Positions 17,101 through 25,839 are shown, numbered from the stretch's first letter. The stretch is DNA of 64,000 bases from Sphingomonas sp. NFR15 (GCF_900103265.1 NZ_FMWX01000003.1:434001-498000); one strand, 5' to 3'. Notes: a model not told the origin generated them from the letters alone. Numbers and translations: made by a program.

Positions 17101-18693
17101 ATGCAAGCCTTCGCGCAGCTCCTCGATTCGCTCATCTACACGCGCTCGCGCAACGCGAAGCTCAAACTGATCGTCGATTATCTCCATGCCACGCCCGATC
17201 CCGATCGCGGCTGGGCGATGGCGGTGCTGACCGGCGACCTCGATCTGCCCGCGATCAAGCCGGCGCTGATCCGCGCGCTGATCGAGGCGCGAGTCGATCC
17301 GGTGCTGTTCGCGATGAGCCGCGAATATGTCGGCGACACCGCCGAGACGGTGAGCCTGCTGTGGCCGGACCCGATCGTGCCGCCGCGCGAGAGCGGGCCG
17401 CTGTCGCTCTCAGCCGTGATCGAGCGGCTCGGCAGCCTCTCGCGCGCCGATGCGCCGGGCGCGCTGGCGGCGATGCTCGACCGGCTCAACGCCAACGAGC
17501 GCTTCGCTCTGCTCAAGATGGCGATGGGCGCTTTGCGGATCGGCGTGTCGGCGCGGCTCGCAAAGACCGCGCTGGCACAGGCGTTCGCGATCGAGATCGA
17601 GGCGGTCGAGGAGCTGTGGCACGGCATCGACCCGCCCTATTCGGCGCTGTTCGCCTGGGCGCAGGGCGAAGGGGCGTTGCCGACCGCCGCCGACACGCCG
17701 GTGTTCCGCCCGTTCATGCTCGCGCACCCGCTCGAGGACGGCCGAGTCGATCTCGCCGACTATGCCGCCGAGTGGAAATGGGATGGTATCCGCGTCCAGC
17801 TCGTCCATGTCGCGGGCGAAACGCGGTTGTACAGCCGCGCGGGCGACGACATCACGCGCGCCTTCCCCGAAGTCGCGCGCGAATTCACCGTGCCGGGGGT
17901 GCTCGACGGCGAGCTGATGGTGAAGGGGGACGCGCAGGGACACAGCACCGAGGAGGGGGGTGCTGCAAGCTTCAACGCGCTTCAGCAGCGGCTCGGGCGC
18001 AAGGTGGTTTCGGCGAAGATGCTGGCTGAGGCGCCGGCGTTCGTGCGGCTTTACGACATCCTGTTCGACGGCGCCGAGGATTTGCGCGCGTTGGGGTGGA
18101 CCGAGCGGCGCGCGCGGCTAGAGGATTTCGCGGCGCGGCTGCCGGCCGAGCGGTTCGACATCAGCGCGCTGATCGCCGCGCCCGATTTCACCACCCTCGA
18201 AGGCATTCGCGCCGGCGCGCGCGACGGGGCGATCGAGGGGGTGATGCTCAAGCGGCGTGACTCGGCGTATGTCGCCGGGCGGCGAGTCGGGCTGTGGTAC
18301 AAATGGAAGCGCGATCCGCTCACCGCCGATTGCGTGATGATGTACGCGCAGCGCGGCAACGGGCGGCGCTCGTCCTTCTATTCGGATTACACCTTCGGCT
18401 GCTGGACCGAGGACGGCGAGCTGCTGCCGGTCGGCAAGGCCTATTCGGGCATCACCGACGAGGAGATGAAGATGCTCGACCGCTTCGTGCGCGCGCATAC
18501 CACCGCGCGGTTCGGGCCGGTGCGCGAAGTCGAGAAGAGCCTGGTGCTGGAGATCGCGTTCGATTCGATCCACGAGTCGAAGCGGCACAAATCGGGCGTG
18601 GCGATGCGCTTCCCCCGCATCGCCCGCATCCGCACCGACAAGCCGGCGAACGAGGCGGATACGGTGGCGGGGCTCAGGCGGCTGGTGACGTAG
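17101..18693 (+). CDS. ATP-dependent DNA ligase (LigB-type, DNA damage response family)
   Basis: 530 residues. N-terminal DNA-binding domain (MQAFAQLLDSLIYTRSRNAKL, about 1-200), adenylyltransferase with AMP-accepting K226 in AEWKWDGIRVQ, ELMVKG and MLKRRDSAYVAGRRVGLWYKWKR (motifs V-VI region), then an OB domain. This matches the bacterial ligase usually encoded with Lhr helicase, an mBL exonuclease and PdeM in a repair cluster (cisplatin resistance). None of those partners is visible in the window. It is separate from the NAD-dependent LigA used for replication. Confidence 0.9.
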   Translation: MQAFAQLLDSLIYTRSRNAKLKLIVDYLHATPDPDRGWAMAVLTGDLDLPAIKPALIRALIEARVDPVLFAMSREYVGDTAETVSLLWPDPIVPPRESGPLSLSAVIERLGSLSRADAPGALAAMLDRLNANERFALLKMAMGALRIGVSARLAKTALAQAFAIEIEAVEELWHGIDPPYSALFAWAQGEGALPTAADTPVFRPFMLAHPLEDGRVDLADYAAEWKWDGIRVQLVHVAGETRLYSRAGDDITRAFPEVAREFTVPGVLDGELMVKGDAQGHSTEEGGAASFNALQQRLGRKVVSAKMLAEAPAFVRLYDILFDGAEDLRALGWTERRARLEDFAARLPAERFDISALIAAPDFTTLEGIRAGARDGAIEGVMLKRRDSAYVAGRRVGLWYKWKRDPLTADCVMMYAQRGNGRRSSFYSDYTFGCWTEDGELLPVGKAYSGITDEEMKMLDRFVRAHTTARFGPVREVEKSLVLEIAFDSIHESKRHKSGVAMRFPRIARIRTDKPANEADTVAGLRRLVT

Positions 18694-18723
18694 CCCGCGA
18701 GGGCATCAGCCCTTTCCCCGAAA

Positions 18724-18869
18724 CCGTTCGTCCTGAGTAACCACCGAGTAGCCCGCAGGGCGTATCGAGGTGGTGTATCGAAGGACAGGTAATCGCGCGG
18801 GGCGGTGCTTCGATACGCTACCTCGGTACGGCGCTGCGCGCCTACTCGGCAGCTACTCAGCACGAACGG
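18724..18869. repeat. Dispersed inverted repeat, family B, composite copy
   Basis: The outer ends CCGTTCGTCCTGAGTA and TACTCAGCACGAACGG are inverted. Inside are further inverted stretches (ACCACCGAGTAGCCCGCAGG against CTACCTCGGTACGGCGCTGC-like sequence). It fills the gap between the ligase and nusB, whose transcripts converge here, so it may also act as a terminator. Confidence 0.6.
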
Positions 18870-18903
18870 AGGTACTTGTCGTAGTCGCGCTTCATGCCGG
18901 GCC

Positions 18904-19368
18904 TCAGCCCGTGCGGCGCACGTCCTTGGCGATGCCGTCGAGCAGCCCGTTGACGAACCCGGCCTCGCGCTTGTCGAAGAAGGCGTGCGCGACATCGACA
19001 TATTCGCTGATGACGGTGGCGACCGGCACATCGACTCGCGCGAGCAATTCGTAGGTGCCGGCGCGCAGGATCGCGCGCATCGACTTGTCGAGCCGTTCGA
19101 GCGTCCAGCCGCTCGCGAGCTTCTGGCGGATCGCCGCGTCGATCTCGGCGCCGCGCGCGGTCGCGCCGGTCACGACATCGTCGAAGAAGGCGACGTCGGC
19201 CTCGGCATATTCGGCATCCTCGATGGTCGCGCCGAGCCGGTGGTTGTGAAATTCGTGGAGCAGGCGCGGCACCGGCGTCCCCTCCATCTCATGCTGGTAG
19301 AGGGCCTGGGTGGCGGCGAGACGCGCGGCGGCGCGGGCCTTGGATCGGGCAGCGGTACGGGAAGACAT
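18904..19368 (-). CDS. nusB: Transcription antitermination protein NusB
   Basis: 154 residues, all helical. ARLAATQALYQHEMEG, RLDKSMRAILRAGTYELL and VISEYVDVAHAFFDKREAGFVNGLLDGIAKDVR are the conserved NusB segments. With NusE (S10) it binds boxA RNA to allow antitermination in rRNA operons. It is the last gene of hisG-hisD-nusB, a conserved sphingomonad order, though a repeat element separates it from hisD. Confidence 0.94.
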   Translation of the reverse strand: MSSRTAARSKARAAARLAATQALYQHEMEGTPVPRLLHEFHNHRLGATIEDAEYAEADVAFFDDVVTGATARGAEIDAAIRQKLASGWTLERLDKSMRAILRAGTYELLARVDVPVATVISEYVDVAHAFFDKREAGFVNGLLDGIAKDVRRTG

Positions 19369-19405
19369 TCGGGGCCTTTAGCGAAGGCGGGCGAAAAATC
19401 ACACC

Positions 19406-19475
19406 CCGTTCGTGCCGAGCGAAGTCGAGGCACCTGCGCTCGGGGCTGCCCCTCGACTTCGCTCGGGGCGAACGG
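19406..19475. repeat. Dispersed inverted repeat, family B
   Basis: Imperfect inverted arms starting CCGTTCGTGCCGAGCGAAG and ending CTTCGCTCGGGGCGAACGG, with a short GC-rich loop, between hisD and nusB. Members of the same family appear at 22784, 25750, 39396 and 63291. Confidence 0.75.
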
Positions 19476-19486
19476 CTGTTGGTGTT

Positions 19487-20770
19487 TTACAGCCGTAGTG
19501 CGACCGACTTGGCGTGCGCGGGCAGTCCTTCGGTTTCCGCGAGCGCCACCGCCGCCGGGCCGATCGCGGCGAGGCTGGCGGGATCGAGTTGGAGGAAGCT
19601 GGTGCGCTTCATGAAATCGAGCACCGACAGCCCGCTCGCGAAGCGCGCGCGGCGGCCGGTTGGCAGCACGTGGTTCGGGCCGGCGACATAATCGCCGATC
19701 GCCTCGGGCGTGTGGCGGCCGAGGAACACCGATCCGGCGTGGCGCACGCGATCGAACAGGCTTTGCGGATCGTCGCACGCCAGTTCGAGATGCTCGGGCG
19801 CGAGCCGGTCGACCAGCGGGATCGCTTCTTCGAGGCTGGCGGTGACGATGATCGCGCCGTTCGCGTCCCAGCTTCGCCGCGCGGTATCGGCGGTGGCGAG
19901 CTGGCCGATCTGGAGATCGACCGCGTCGGCGACGGCGTCCGCAAACGCGGCATCGTCGGTGAACAGGATCGACTGGCTGGTCGGATCATGCTCGGCTTGG
20001 CTGAGCAAGTCGGCGGCGATCCATTGGGGGTCGTTCCTGCCGTCCGCCACCACGACGATCTCGCTCGGCCCCGCCACCATGTCGATGCCGACGAGGCCGT
20101 AAAGCTGGCGCTTGGCCTCGGCGACCCAGGCGTTGCCCGGCCCGGTGATGACGTCGACCGCCGCGATCCGCTGCGTACCGTAAGCCAGGGCGGCGATCGC
20201 CTGCGCGCCGCCGACGCGCCACACCTCATCCACCCCCGCGAGGTGCGCGGCGGCGAGCACCAGCGGGTTGACCTCGCCCTTCGGCGTGGGCGTGACCATC
20301 ACCAGCCGCTCGACCCCGGCGACCCGCGCGGGGATCGCGTTCATCAGCACCGAGGACGGATAGGCGGCGCGGCCGCCGGGGATGTAGATGCCGGCCGCTT
20401 CGATCGCGTTCCAGCGCGCGCCGAGCCGGACGCCCGCCGAGTCGGTGGTGTCGCTATCGGCCGGCTTCTGCTTCTCGTGATAGGCGGTGATGCGCGCGGC
20501 GGCGAGATCGAGCGCGGCGCGCAGATCCGGCGCGAGCGCTTCGTAGGCGGCGATCCACTCGGATTTTTCGATCCGCCAGCCGGTCGCATGGAGATCGTGC
20601 CCGTCGAACTTCTGCGTGAACGCGGCGAGCGCGGCATCGCCCTCGTCGCGCACGCTGGTGACGATCGTGCGGACATCGCGCGCGACATCGGCATCGACCT
20701 CGCGGCGTGCGTTGACGAGCGCGGTGAAGTCGACGGCGAAGGCGGGATCGGATGTGGCGAGGCGGATCAC
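19487..20770 (-). CDS. hisD: Histidinol dehydrogenase
   Basis: 427 residues. Catalyses the last two oxidations of histidine synthesis. GIYIPGGRAAYPSSVLMNAIPARVAG, VDVITGPGNAWVAEAKRQLYG, DMVAGPSEIVVVAD and GDYVAGPNHVLPTGRRARFASGLSV are the standard signatures, with zinc-ligand His and Gln residues among SQAEHDP and GPNHVLPTG. GTG 20770 is chosen as start, since the codons upstream lie inside a repeat element. Its purine-rich ribosome binding site (AGGGGAAT) is itself the end of that repeat. Confidence 0.95.
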   Translation of the reverse strand: MIRLATSDPAFAVDFTALVNARREVDADVARDVRTIVTSVRDEGDAALAAFTQKFDGHDLHATGWRIEKSEWIAAYEALAPDLRAALDLAAARITAYHEKQKPADSDTTDSAGVRLGARWNAIEAAGIYIPGGRAAYPSSVLMNAIPARVAGVERLVMVTPTPKGEVNPLVLAAAHLAGVDEVWRVGGAQAIAALAYGTQRIAAVDVITGPGNAWVAEAKRQLYGLVGIDMVAGPSEIVVVADGRNDPQWIAADLLSQAEHDPTSQSILFTDDAAFADAVADAVDLQIGQLATADTARRSWDANGAIIVTASLEEAIPLVDRLAPEHLELACDDPQSLFDRVRHAGSVFLGRHTPEAIGDYVAGPNHVLPTGRRARFASGLSVLDFMKRTSFLQLDPASLAAIGPAAVALAETEGLPAHAKSVALRL

Positions 20771-20772
20771 AT

Positions 20773-20878
20773 TCCCCTCCCGCTTGCGGGAGGGGCTAGG
20801 GGAGGGCATGTCCCCAGACGTGCGGCGGGTGAGGAGGACAGGCCCTCCCCCAGCCCCTCCCACAAGTGGGAGGGGAGT
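20773..20878. repeat. Dispersed inverted repeat, family D, copy 1 (hisG-hisD gap)
   Basis: TCCCCTCCCGCTTGCGGGAG with GGGGAGGG at one end and CCCTCCCCCAGCCCCTCCC... ACTTGTGGGAGG-type sequence at the other form nested hairpins over the whole 117-bp gap between hisG and hisD. A related element is inside ylxR (50141-50242) and another precedes rbfA. It may modulate readthrough from hisG into hisD. Confidence 0.75.
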
Positions 20879-20887
20879 GAAGTCGCG

Positions 20888-21550
20888 TCACGCGGCATCG
20901 CGCATCTCCACCGCCTGCCGGAAGCGTTCGACCAGCGGCACCACCTCACCGCGCGTCTTGAACGCGGCGCGGTTGACGATCAGCCGCGAGGAGACCTCGG
21001 CGATCACCTCGACCTCGACCAGCCCGTTCTCCTTGAGCGTGCGCCCCGAGGAGACCAGATCGACGATGCGCGGCGCGAGGCCGAGCAGCGGCGCCAGTTC
21101 CATCGCGCCGTTGAGCTTGACGCACTCGGCCTGCACGCCGCGCGCTTCGAAATGCTGCGCGGTGACGTGCGGATATTTGGTGGCGATGCGGATGTGGCTC
21201 CAGCCGCGCGGGTCGTCGCCTGCCGCCATCTGCGCGGGTTCGGCGACCGACAGCCGGCAATGGCCGATGCCGAGATCGACTGGCGCGTATAGTTCGGAAT
21301 AGTCGAACTCCGCCAGCACGTCCGAGCCGACGATGCCGAGTTGCGCGGCCCCGTGCGCGACGAAGGTGGCGACATCGAACGCGCGCACGCGGATCAGGTC
21401 GATGCCGGGCGTCTGCGTGTGGAAGCGCAAAGCGCGGCTGCCCTCGTCGCTGAACGCTGCCTCGGGGACGATGCCGGCGCGTTCGAGCAGCGGCACCGCT
21501 TCTTCGAGGATGCGACCCTTGGGGACGGCGATGATGATCGGATCGGTCAT
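20888..21550 (-). CDS. hisG: ATP phosphoribosyltransferase, short form
   Basis: 220 residues beginning [26 protein letters not shown], with [31 protein letters not shown] and [16 protein letters not shown]. It lacks the C-terminal ACT-like regulatory domain of long HisG, so it belongs to the short class that works with the HisRS-like subunit HisZ; hisZ is not in this window. First step of histidine synthesis. Heads the hisG-hisD-nusB run. Confidence 0.95.
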   Translation of the reverse strand: MTDPIIIAVPKGRILEEAVPLLERAGIVPEAAFSDEGSRALRFHTQTPGIDLIRVRAFDVATFVAHGAAQLGIVGSDVLAEFDYSELYAPVDLGIGHCRLSVAEPAQMAAGDDPRGWSHIRIATKYPHVTAQHFEARGVQAECVKLNGAMELAPLLGLAPRIVDLVSSGRTLKENGLVEVEVIAEVSSRLIVNRAAFKTRGEVVPLVERFRQAVEMRDAA

Positions 21551-21608
21551 GAAGGCGCGGCTTTACTTGCGCGGCGGCACCGGCGCAACAGAGCGCAGGA
21601 GGCGAATC

Positions 21609-22652
21609 ATGGTGGATGAAGCGGCGAACCGGCAGGCGTTCGGGGTCCAGCAGCATTTCTGCGAGACGATGGGCGCGCCGATCACCGCGCGGATCTGCGC
21701 CGCGCTCGCGGTGAGCCTCGACCGTACGACGCGAACGGGCGCGCGCATTCTCGACTGGCCGGGCGAGCCGACCGCCGACGCGCTGCCGCTGCGCACGGTC
21801 GGCGGGCTGCATGCGCTCGACCTCGCCGGGGTCGCGCCGGAGTTGAGCCGTGTGTTCGCGGGTGAGGTGGTGGCACCTGGGCCGGTGCAAACGGTGTTGC
21901 GGGCCACTTTCGCCGTGCATGACGATGCGCTGCTAGCCTGGCTCGATGGCCCGCCGCAGACCAACGAGGCTGGCCGCTCGGCGGTCTTGATGACCGGGCT
22001 GACCGAGGTGGCGCGGCGGTACGGCCTGCCGCTGGACCTGATCGAGATCGGATCGAGCGCGGGTCTCAACCTGCTGATCGATCGCTTCCGCTTCGATCTC
22101 GGGGGTATGGGGGTGGGGCCGGCGGACTCGCCCGTCGTGATCCGCCCCGACTGGCGCGGCGCGCCGCCGCCGGCGGTGGCGGTCGCGATCCAGTCGGTGC
22201 GCGGGGTCGAAATCGCGCCCGTCGATGTGCGCGATCCCGCTGCCGCCGAGCGGCTGCGCGCCTATGTGTGGGCGGACAATCCGGACCGGATGGAGCGCCT
22301 GACGCGGGCAATCGCGATGATCCGCGCGAAGCCGGTCGCGCTTGAACAGGGCGACGCCGCCGACTGGGTGGAAGCGCGCCTCGCCGAGCCGCAGCCCGAC
22401 GGCGTCGTGCGCGTGTTGATGCATTCGGTGGTGTGGCAGTATCTGGGTGCCGAACGGCAGGCGCGGATCGCGGCGGCGATGGCGCAGGCGGCGGCGCATG
22501 CCACGCCCGAACGCCCGCTCGCGTGGGTGCGGATGGAGCCGGATCGCGCGATCGCCGAGCAGCAATTGTGGGTGCAGAGCTGGCCCGGCCACGACGAACC
22601 GGTCAAGCTCGCCCGCGCGCAGGCGCATGGCGCGTGGATCGAGCCCATCTGA
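21609..22652 (+). CDS. DUF2332 family protein
   Basis: 347 residues. The central LIEIGSSAGLNLLIDRFRFDLG followed by a late VLMHSVVWQYLGAERQARI and PLAWVRMEP are typical of DUF2332 proteins. The glycine-rich IGSSAGLNL looks like a nucleotide or SAM-binding loop, but no activity is known for the family. Divergent from hisG with a 58-bp gap; ATG 21609 follows GGAGGCG. Not part of the histidine pathway as far as can be told. Confidence 0.75.
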   Translation: MVDEAANRQAFGVQQHFCETMGAPITARICAALAVSLDRTTRTGARILDWPGEPTADALPLRTVGGLHALDLAGVAPELSRVFAGEVVAPGPVQTVLRATFAVHDDALLAWLDGPPQTNEAGRSAVLMTGLTEVARRYGLPLDLIEIGSSAGLNLLIDRFRFDLGGMGVGPADSPVVIRPDWRGAPPPAVAVAIQSVRGVEIAPVDVRDPAAAERLRAYVWADNPDRMERLTRAIAMIRAKPVALEQGDAADWVEARLAEPQPDGVVRVLMHSVVWQYLGAERQARIAAAMAQAAAHATPERPLAWVRMEPDRAIAEQQLWVQSWPGHDEPVKLARAQAHGAWIEPI

Positions 22653-22739
22653 CGTCGCCCCGGCTAGGCCGGGGCCGCTATGTGTGGGGCATCCGATTCG
22701 CCAAACTACGCAACGGCCCCGGCCTGCGCCGGGGCGACG
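22653..22739. repeat. Dispersed palindromic element, family A, copy 2 (inverted orientation)
   Basis: Arms at 22653-22677 and 22714-22739 (core CGGCCCCGGCCTGCGCCGGG) surround a centre that matches the reverse complement of the copy-1 centre (shared TGTGGGGCA...TTCGC...ACGCAACG). So it is the same element inserted in the opposite orientation. Confidence 0.8.
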
Positions 22740-22783
22740 GTTCTACCGTTGGTTCGCGACCACCACCTGCGCCGTCCCCCCCG

Positions 22784-22871
22784 CTCCGTTCGTGCTGAGC
22801 GAAGTCGAAGCACGTGCCGCAGACGTCAGCGCTTGAGGCACGCCCTTCGACTTCGCTCAGGGCGAACGGAG
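22784..22871. repeat. Dispersed inverted repeat, family B
   Basis: CTCCGTTCGTGCTGAGCGAA ... TTCGCTCAGGGCGAACGGAG form long inverted arms around AAGCACGTGCC...GGCACGCCC. Very close to the copy at 63291-63373. Lies between two convergent genes. Confidence 0.8.
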
Positions 22872-22910
22872 TGGGGGTGGGTGCCCGTGCTCTTTCCCAA
22901 TTTCACGCTT

Positions 22911-24011
22911 CTACTGCCCGTTCGCCACCACCGCCTGCACCACCGACTGCATCAGTTCCTGTCGCTGCGGGATCGTGCGTGGGGTGTCGCCGATCATCAC
23001 CGCGATCGCATAAGCGCGGCCATCGGGCGCCATTAGCAGGCCGACGTCGTTATAGCCGGCAGTGCGCCCCGCGAGATCCTGGCCGGTGCCGGTCTTGTGG
23101 CCGAAGCTCCAGCCCGGCGGCACCGCGCCGCGCATGCGCTGCTTGCCGGTCTTGGACGATTCCATCGTGCTGATGAGGTAGGCGGTCGAGGTGGGCGAGA
23201 GCAGCTCGCCCTTCTTGAGCCGTGCCAGCGCATCGGCGATCGCGCGCGGGGCGGCGCCGTCGGGCGGATCGGCGACGTAGCGTTCGAACGCGGCGATGCG
23301 GGCCGATTGCGGCAGCCGCGCGCGCGCGAGCGAGAAGGCGTTGCCGAACGCATATTCGGGCCGCCAGGTCAGCCCGGCGGTCGCACTCTGGAGCAGGCGC
23401 TCGCCGGGGCCGAAGCGGATGTTGCCGAGGCCCTTGCGCGCGATGAAGGCGCGCACCGCGCTCGGGCCGCCGACATAGCGCAGCAGCCGATCGTTGCAGG
23501 TGTTGTCGCTCATCGTCAGCGCGCGGCGCAGCAATTCGCCGACCGTGGTCTGATATTCACCGTTCTTGAGCAGCGAGGCGACCGGCTGGTGGAACAGCGT
23601 CAGGTCGTTGCGGGTGAGGGTGATCGGATCGTCGAGCGTGAGCCGGCCGGAATCGCGGAAATCGAGCACGGTCATCGCCACCCACAGCTTGCTCACGCTT
23701 TGCTGCGGCAGGCGGACATCGCCGTTGCTTTCGACCGTCCAGCCCTTGTCGATGCTGCGCACCGCGACGCCGACGCGGCCGTCGAAGCTGCGCGCCACCG
23801 CGTTGATCGAGCGCGCCAGCGCCTCGGGCGCGGCGACCGGGCGGGGCGTGGACGGCGGCACCGCCATCACGACCTGCGCGGGGTAGCGTGGGGGAAGCGC
23901 GCCGGGCGCCCGCGCCACCGTCCGCGTGTCTTGGACGCAGGCGCACAGCGCCACGGCGAGCAGGATACCGGTGAGCGGCCGGGACGATTCGAATGCCAAG
24001 GTGTCGGTCAC
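22911..24011 (-). CDS. Class A beta-lactamase-like serine hydrolase
   Basis: 366 residues with a lipoprotein-like signal ending LLAVALCAC. The catalytic set is present in order: SVSK (S105, K108), SDN (168-170), an omega-loop glutamate E204 in RFGPGERLLQ that aligns with Glu166 of TEM, and HKTGTG (K306). At the TEM Asn170 position the residue is Gln208, and there is extra sequence between the omega loop and KTG. It probably hydrolyses penicillins or cephalosporins in the periplasm, but the altered loop makes the spectrum or rate uncertain. No ampR-type regulator adjoins it. Confidence 0.82.
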   Translation of the reverse strand: MTDTLAFESSRPLTGILLAVALCACVQDTRTVARAPGALPPRYPAQVVMAVPPSTPRPVAAPEALARSINAVARSFDGRVGVAVRSIDKGWTVESNGDVRLPQQSVSKLWVAMTVLDFRDSGRLTLDDPITLTRNDLTLFHQPVASLLKNGEYQTTVGELLRRALTMSDNTCNDRLLRYVGGPSAVRAFIARKGLGNIRFGPGERLLQSATAGLTWRPEYAFGNAFSLARARLPQSARIAAFERYVADPPDGAAPRAIADALARLKKGELLSPTSTAYLISTMESSKTGKQRMRGAVPPGWSFGHKTGTGQDLAGRTAGYNDVGLLMAPDGRAYAIAVMIGDTPRTIPQRQELMQSVVQAVVANGQ

Positions 24012-24150
24012 TTCATGGTTGCCCTGCCAACCCCCATCTGCAGGAAGAGCCGAAGGTGCGGATTCTTTCGCAACTTGGCAATATCATAACATCCCGCCCG
24101 AGTCGGCCATCGCGACGAGCCGACGCAAATCAGCGGCAAATGCTGCTCGC

Positions 24151-25737
24151 TCAGGGAACCAGCACCGTGTCGATCGCCTCCGGGAGCATCTCGGGATAAT
24201 CGAGCGTGTAGTGCAAGCCCCTGGATTCCTTGCGGTGCAACGCCGATCGCACGATCAGTTCGGCGGTCTGGAGCAGGTTGCGCAGCTCGATCAGGTCGGG
24301 CGTCACGCGGAAGTGGCCGTAATAATCGTTGATCTCGTCGGTGAGCATGCGGATGCGGTGCTGCGCGCGCTCGAGCCGCTTGGTGGTGCGCACGATGCCG
24401 ACGTAATTCCACATGAAGCGCCGGATCTCGGTCCAGTTCTGCTTGATGACCACCTCTTCGTCCGAATCGGTGACGCGGCTTTCGTCCCAGGGGCGGATGC
24501 GGGGCGGCGGCGGCAGATCCTCCCAATGGTCGGTGATGTGGCGCGCGCACGCCTCGCCGAACACGAAACATTCGAGCAGCGAGTTGGAAGCGAGCCGGTT
24601 GGCGCCGTGCAGCCCGCTTTCCGAACATTCCCCCGCCGCATAGAGCGCGGGCAGATCGGTGCGCCCGTCGATATCGATGACGATGCCGCCGCAGGTGTAA
24701 TGTTGCGCGGGCACGACCGGAATCGGCTCTTTGGTCATGTCGATGCCGAGACCGAGCAGCTTCTCCTTGATGTTGGGGAAATGCTCGTTGATGAAATCGG
24801 CGCCGCGGTGGCTGATGTCGAGATGGACGTAATCGAGCCCGAGCCGCTTGATCTCGTGGTCGATCGCGCGCGCGACGATATCGCGCGGCGCGAGCTCGGC
24901 GCGGGGATCGAAATCGGGCATGAAGCGGTAGCCTGAATCCGGCAGCAGCAGATGCCCGCCTTCGCCGCGCACCGCTTCGGTGATGAGGAAGTTCTTGACG
25001 TCGAGGTTGTACAGGCAGGTGGGGTGGAACTGCATCATCTCCATGTTGGAGACGCGCGCGCCCGCGCGCCACGCCATCGCGATGCCGTCGCCGGTCGCGC
25101 CGCGCGGCGCGGTCGAGAACAGATAGGTGCGGCCCGCGCCGCCGGTGGCGAGGATCGTCGCGCGCGCGGTGAACAGCTCGACGCGGCCGGTCGCGCGGTT
25201 GACCGCATAGACGCCCCAGACATGCCCCGCGCCCGAATAGCGCTCCTCATGCTTGCTGGTGGCGAGATCGACGCAGACCATGTCGGGGATCAGCCGGATG
25301 TTGGGATGCGCTTCCGCCGCCGTCTGGAGCGCGACCTGCACGGCATGGCCGGTCGCGTCATCGACATGGACGATGCGGCGATGCGAATGCCCGCCCTCGC
25401 GCGTGAGATGCGGCGCGTTACCCTCCATGTTGAAGGGCACGCCGAGTTCGGTCAGCCGCGCGATCGCCTTGGGCGCGTTCTCGACGACGAACTCGACCGT
25501 CGCCAGATCGTTGAGGCCGGCGCCCGCAATCATCGTATCGTTAATGTGGCTCTCGAACGTGTCGCCCGGTTCGAGCACCGCGGCGATTCCGCCCTGCGCC
25601 CAGGCGGTCGATCCTTCATCGAGCCTGCCCTTGGCGAGCACCGTTACCTTGAAATGATCGGCGAGGTTGAGCGCGGCGGTCAGCCCCGCCGCGCCCGAGC
25701 CGATGATGAGGATGTCGCTCGTATGGGCGTCTGGCAT
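24151..25737 (-). CDS. nadB: L-aspartate oxidase
   Basis: 528 residues. FAD-binding start DILIIGSGAAGLTAALNLAD, then the flavoprotein fumarate-reductase-like body with EGGHSHRRIVHVDDATGH (active-site region), QFHPTCLY and GLHGANRLASNSLLECFVFGEACARHI, ending in the helical C-terminal domain. It oxidises aspartate to iminoaspartate, the first step of NAD synthesis. nadA and nadC are not next to it. Downstream 24012-24150 shows no gene or motif. Confidence 0.95.
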   Translation of the reverse strand: MPDAHTSDILIIGSGAAGLTAALNLADHFKVTVLAKGRLDEGSTAWAQGGIAAVLEPGDTFESHINDTMIAGAGLNDLATVEFVVENAPKAIARLTELGVPFNMEGNAPHLTREGGHSHRRIVHVDDATGHAVQVALQTAAEAHPNIRLIPDMVCVDLATSKHEERYSGAGHVWGVYAVNRATGRVELFTARATILATGGAGRTYLFSTAPRGATGDGIAMAWRAGARVSNMEMMQFHPTCLYNLDVKNFLITEAVRGEGGHLLLPDSGYRFMPDFDPRAELAPRDIVARAIDHEIKRLGLDYVHLDISHRGADFINEHFPNIKEKLLGLGIDMTKEPIPVVPAQHYTCGGIVIDIDGRTDLPALYAAGECSESGLHGANRLASNSLLECFVFGEACARHITDHWEDLPPPPRIRPWDESRVTDSDEEVVIKQNWTEIRRFMWNYVGIVRTTKRLERAQHRIRMLTDEINDYYGHFRVTPDLIELRNLLQTAELIVRSALHRKESRGLHYTLDYPEMLPEAIDTVLVP

Positions 25738-25749
25738 GCGATGCTTATT

Positions 25750-25818
25750 CCGTTCGTGTCGAGCGTAGTCGAGACACCCGCCCCCGCCCAGGTGTCTCGA
25801 CTACGCTCGACACGAACG
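25750..25818. repeat. Dispersed inverted repeat, family B, perfect 29-bp arms
   Basis: Arms 25750-25778 and 25790-25818 are exact reverse complements (CCGTTCGTGTCGAGCGTAGT...), with an 11-base C-rich loop. It occupies the space between the ABC ATPase gene and nadB on the same strand and would fold into a very stable RNA hairpin. Confidence 0.85.
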
Positions 25819-25839
25819 GGGGAAGGGTTTCTGATCGGT

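Noticed and set aside
16204-18693. Phosphoesterase and ligase as part of the Lhr-mBLexo-PdeM-LigB repair cluster
   Set aside because: The phosphoesterase has a membrane anchor, is divergent, and is not PdeM-like; other partners are missing.
18724-18869. Possible CRISPR-like or tRNA region
   Set aside because: Repeats are inverted and single, with no regular spacing; no tRNA cloverleaf could be drawn here or elsewhere in the window.
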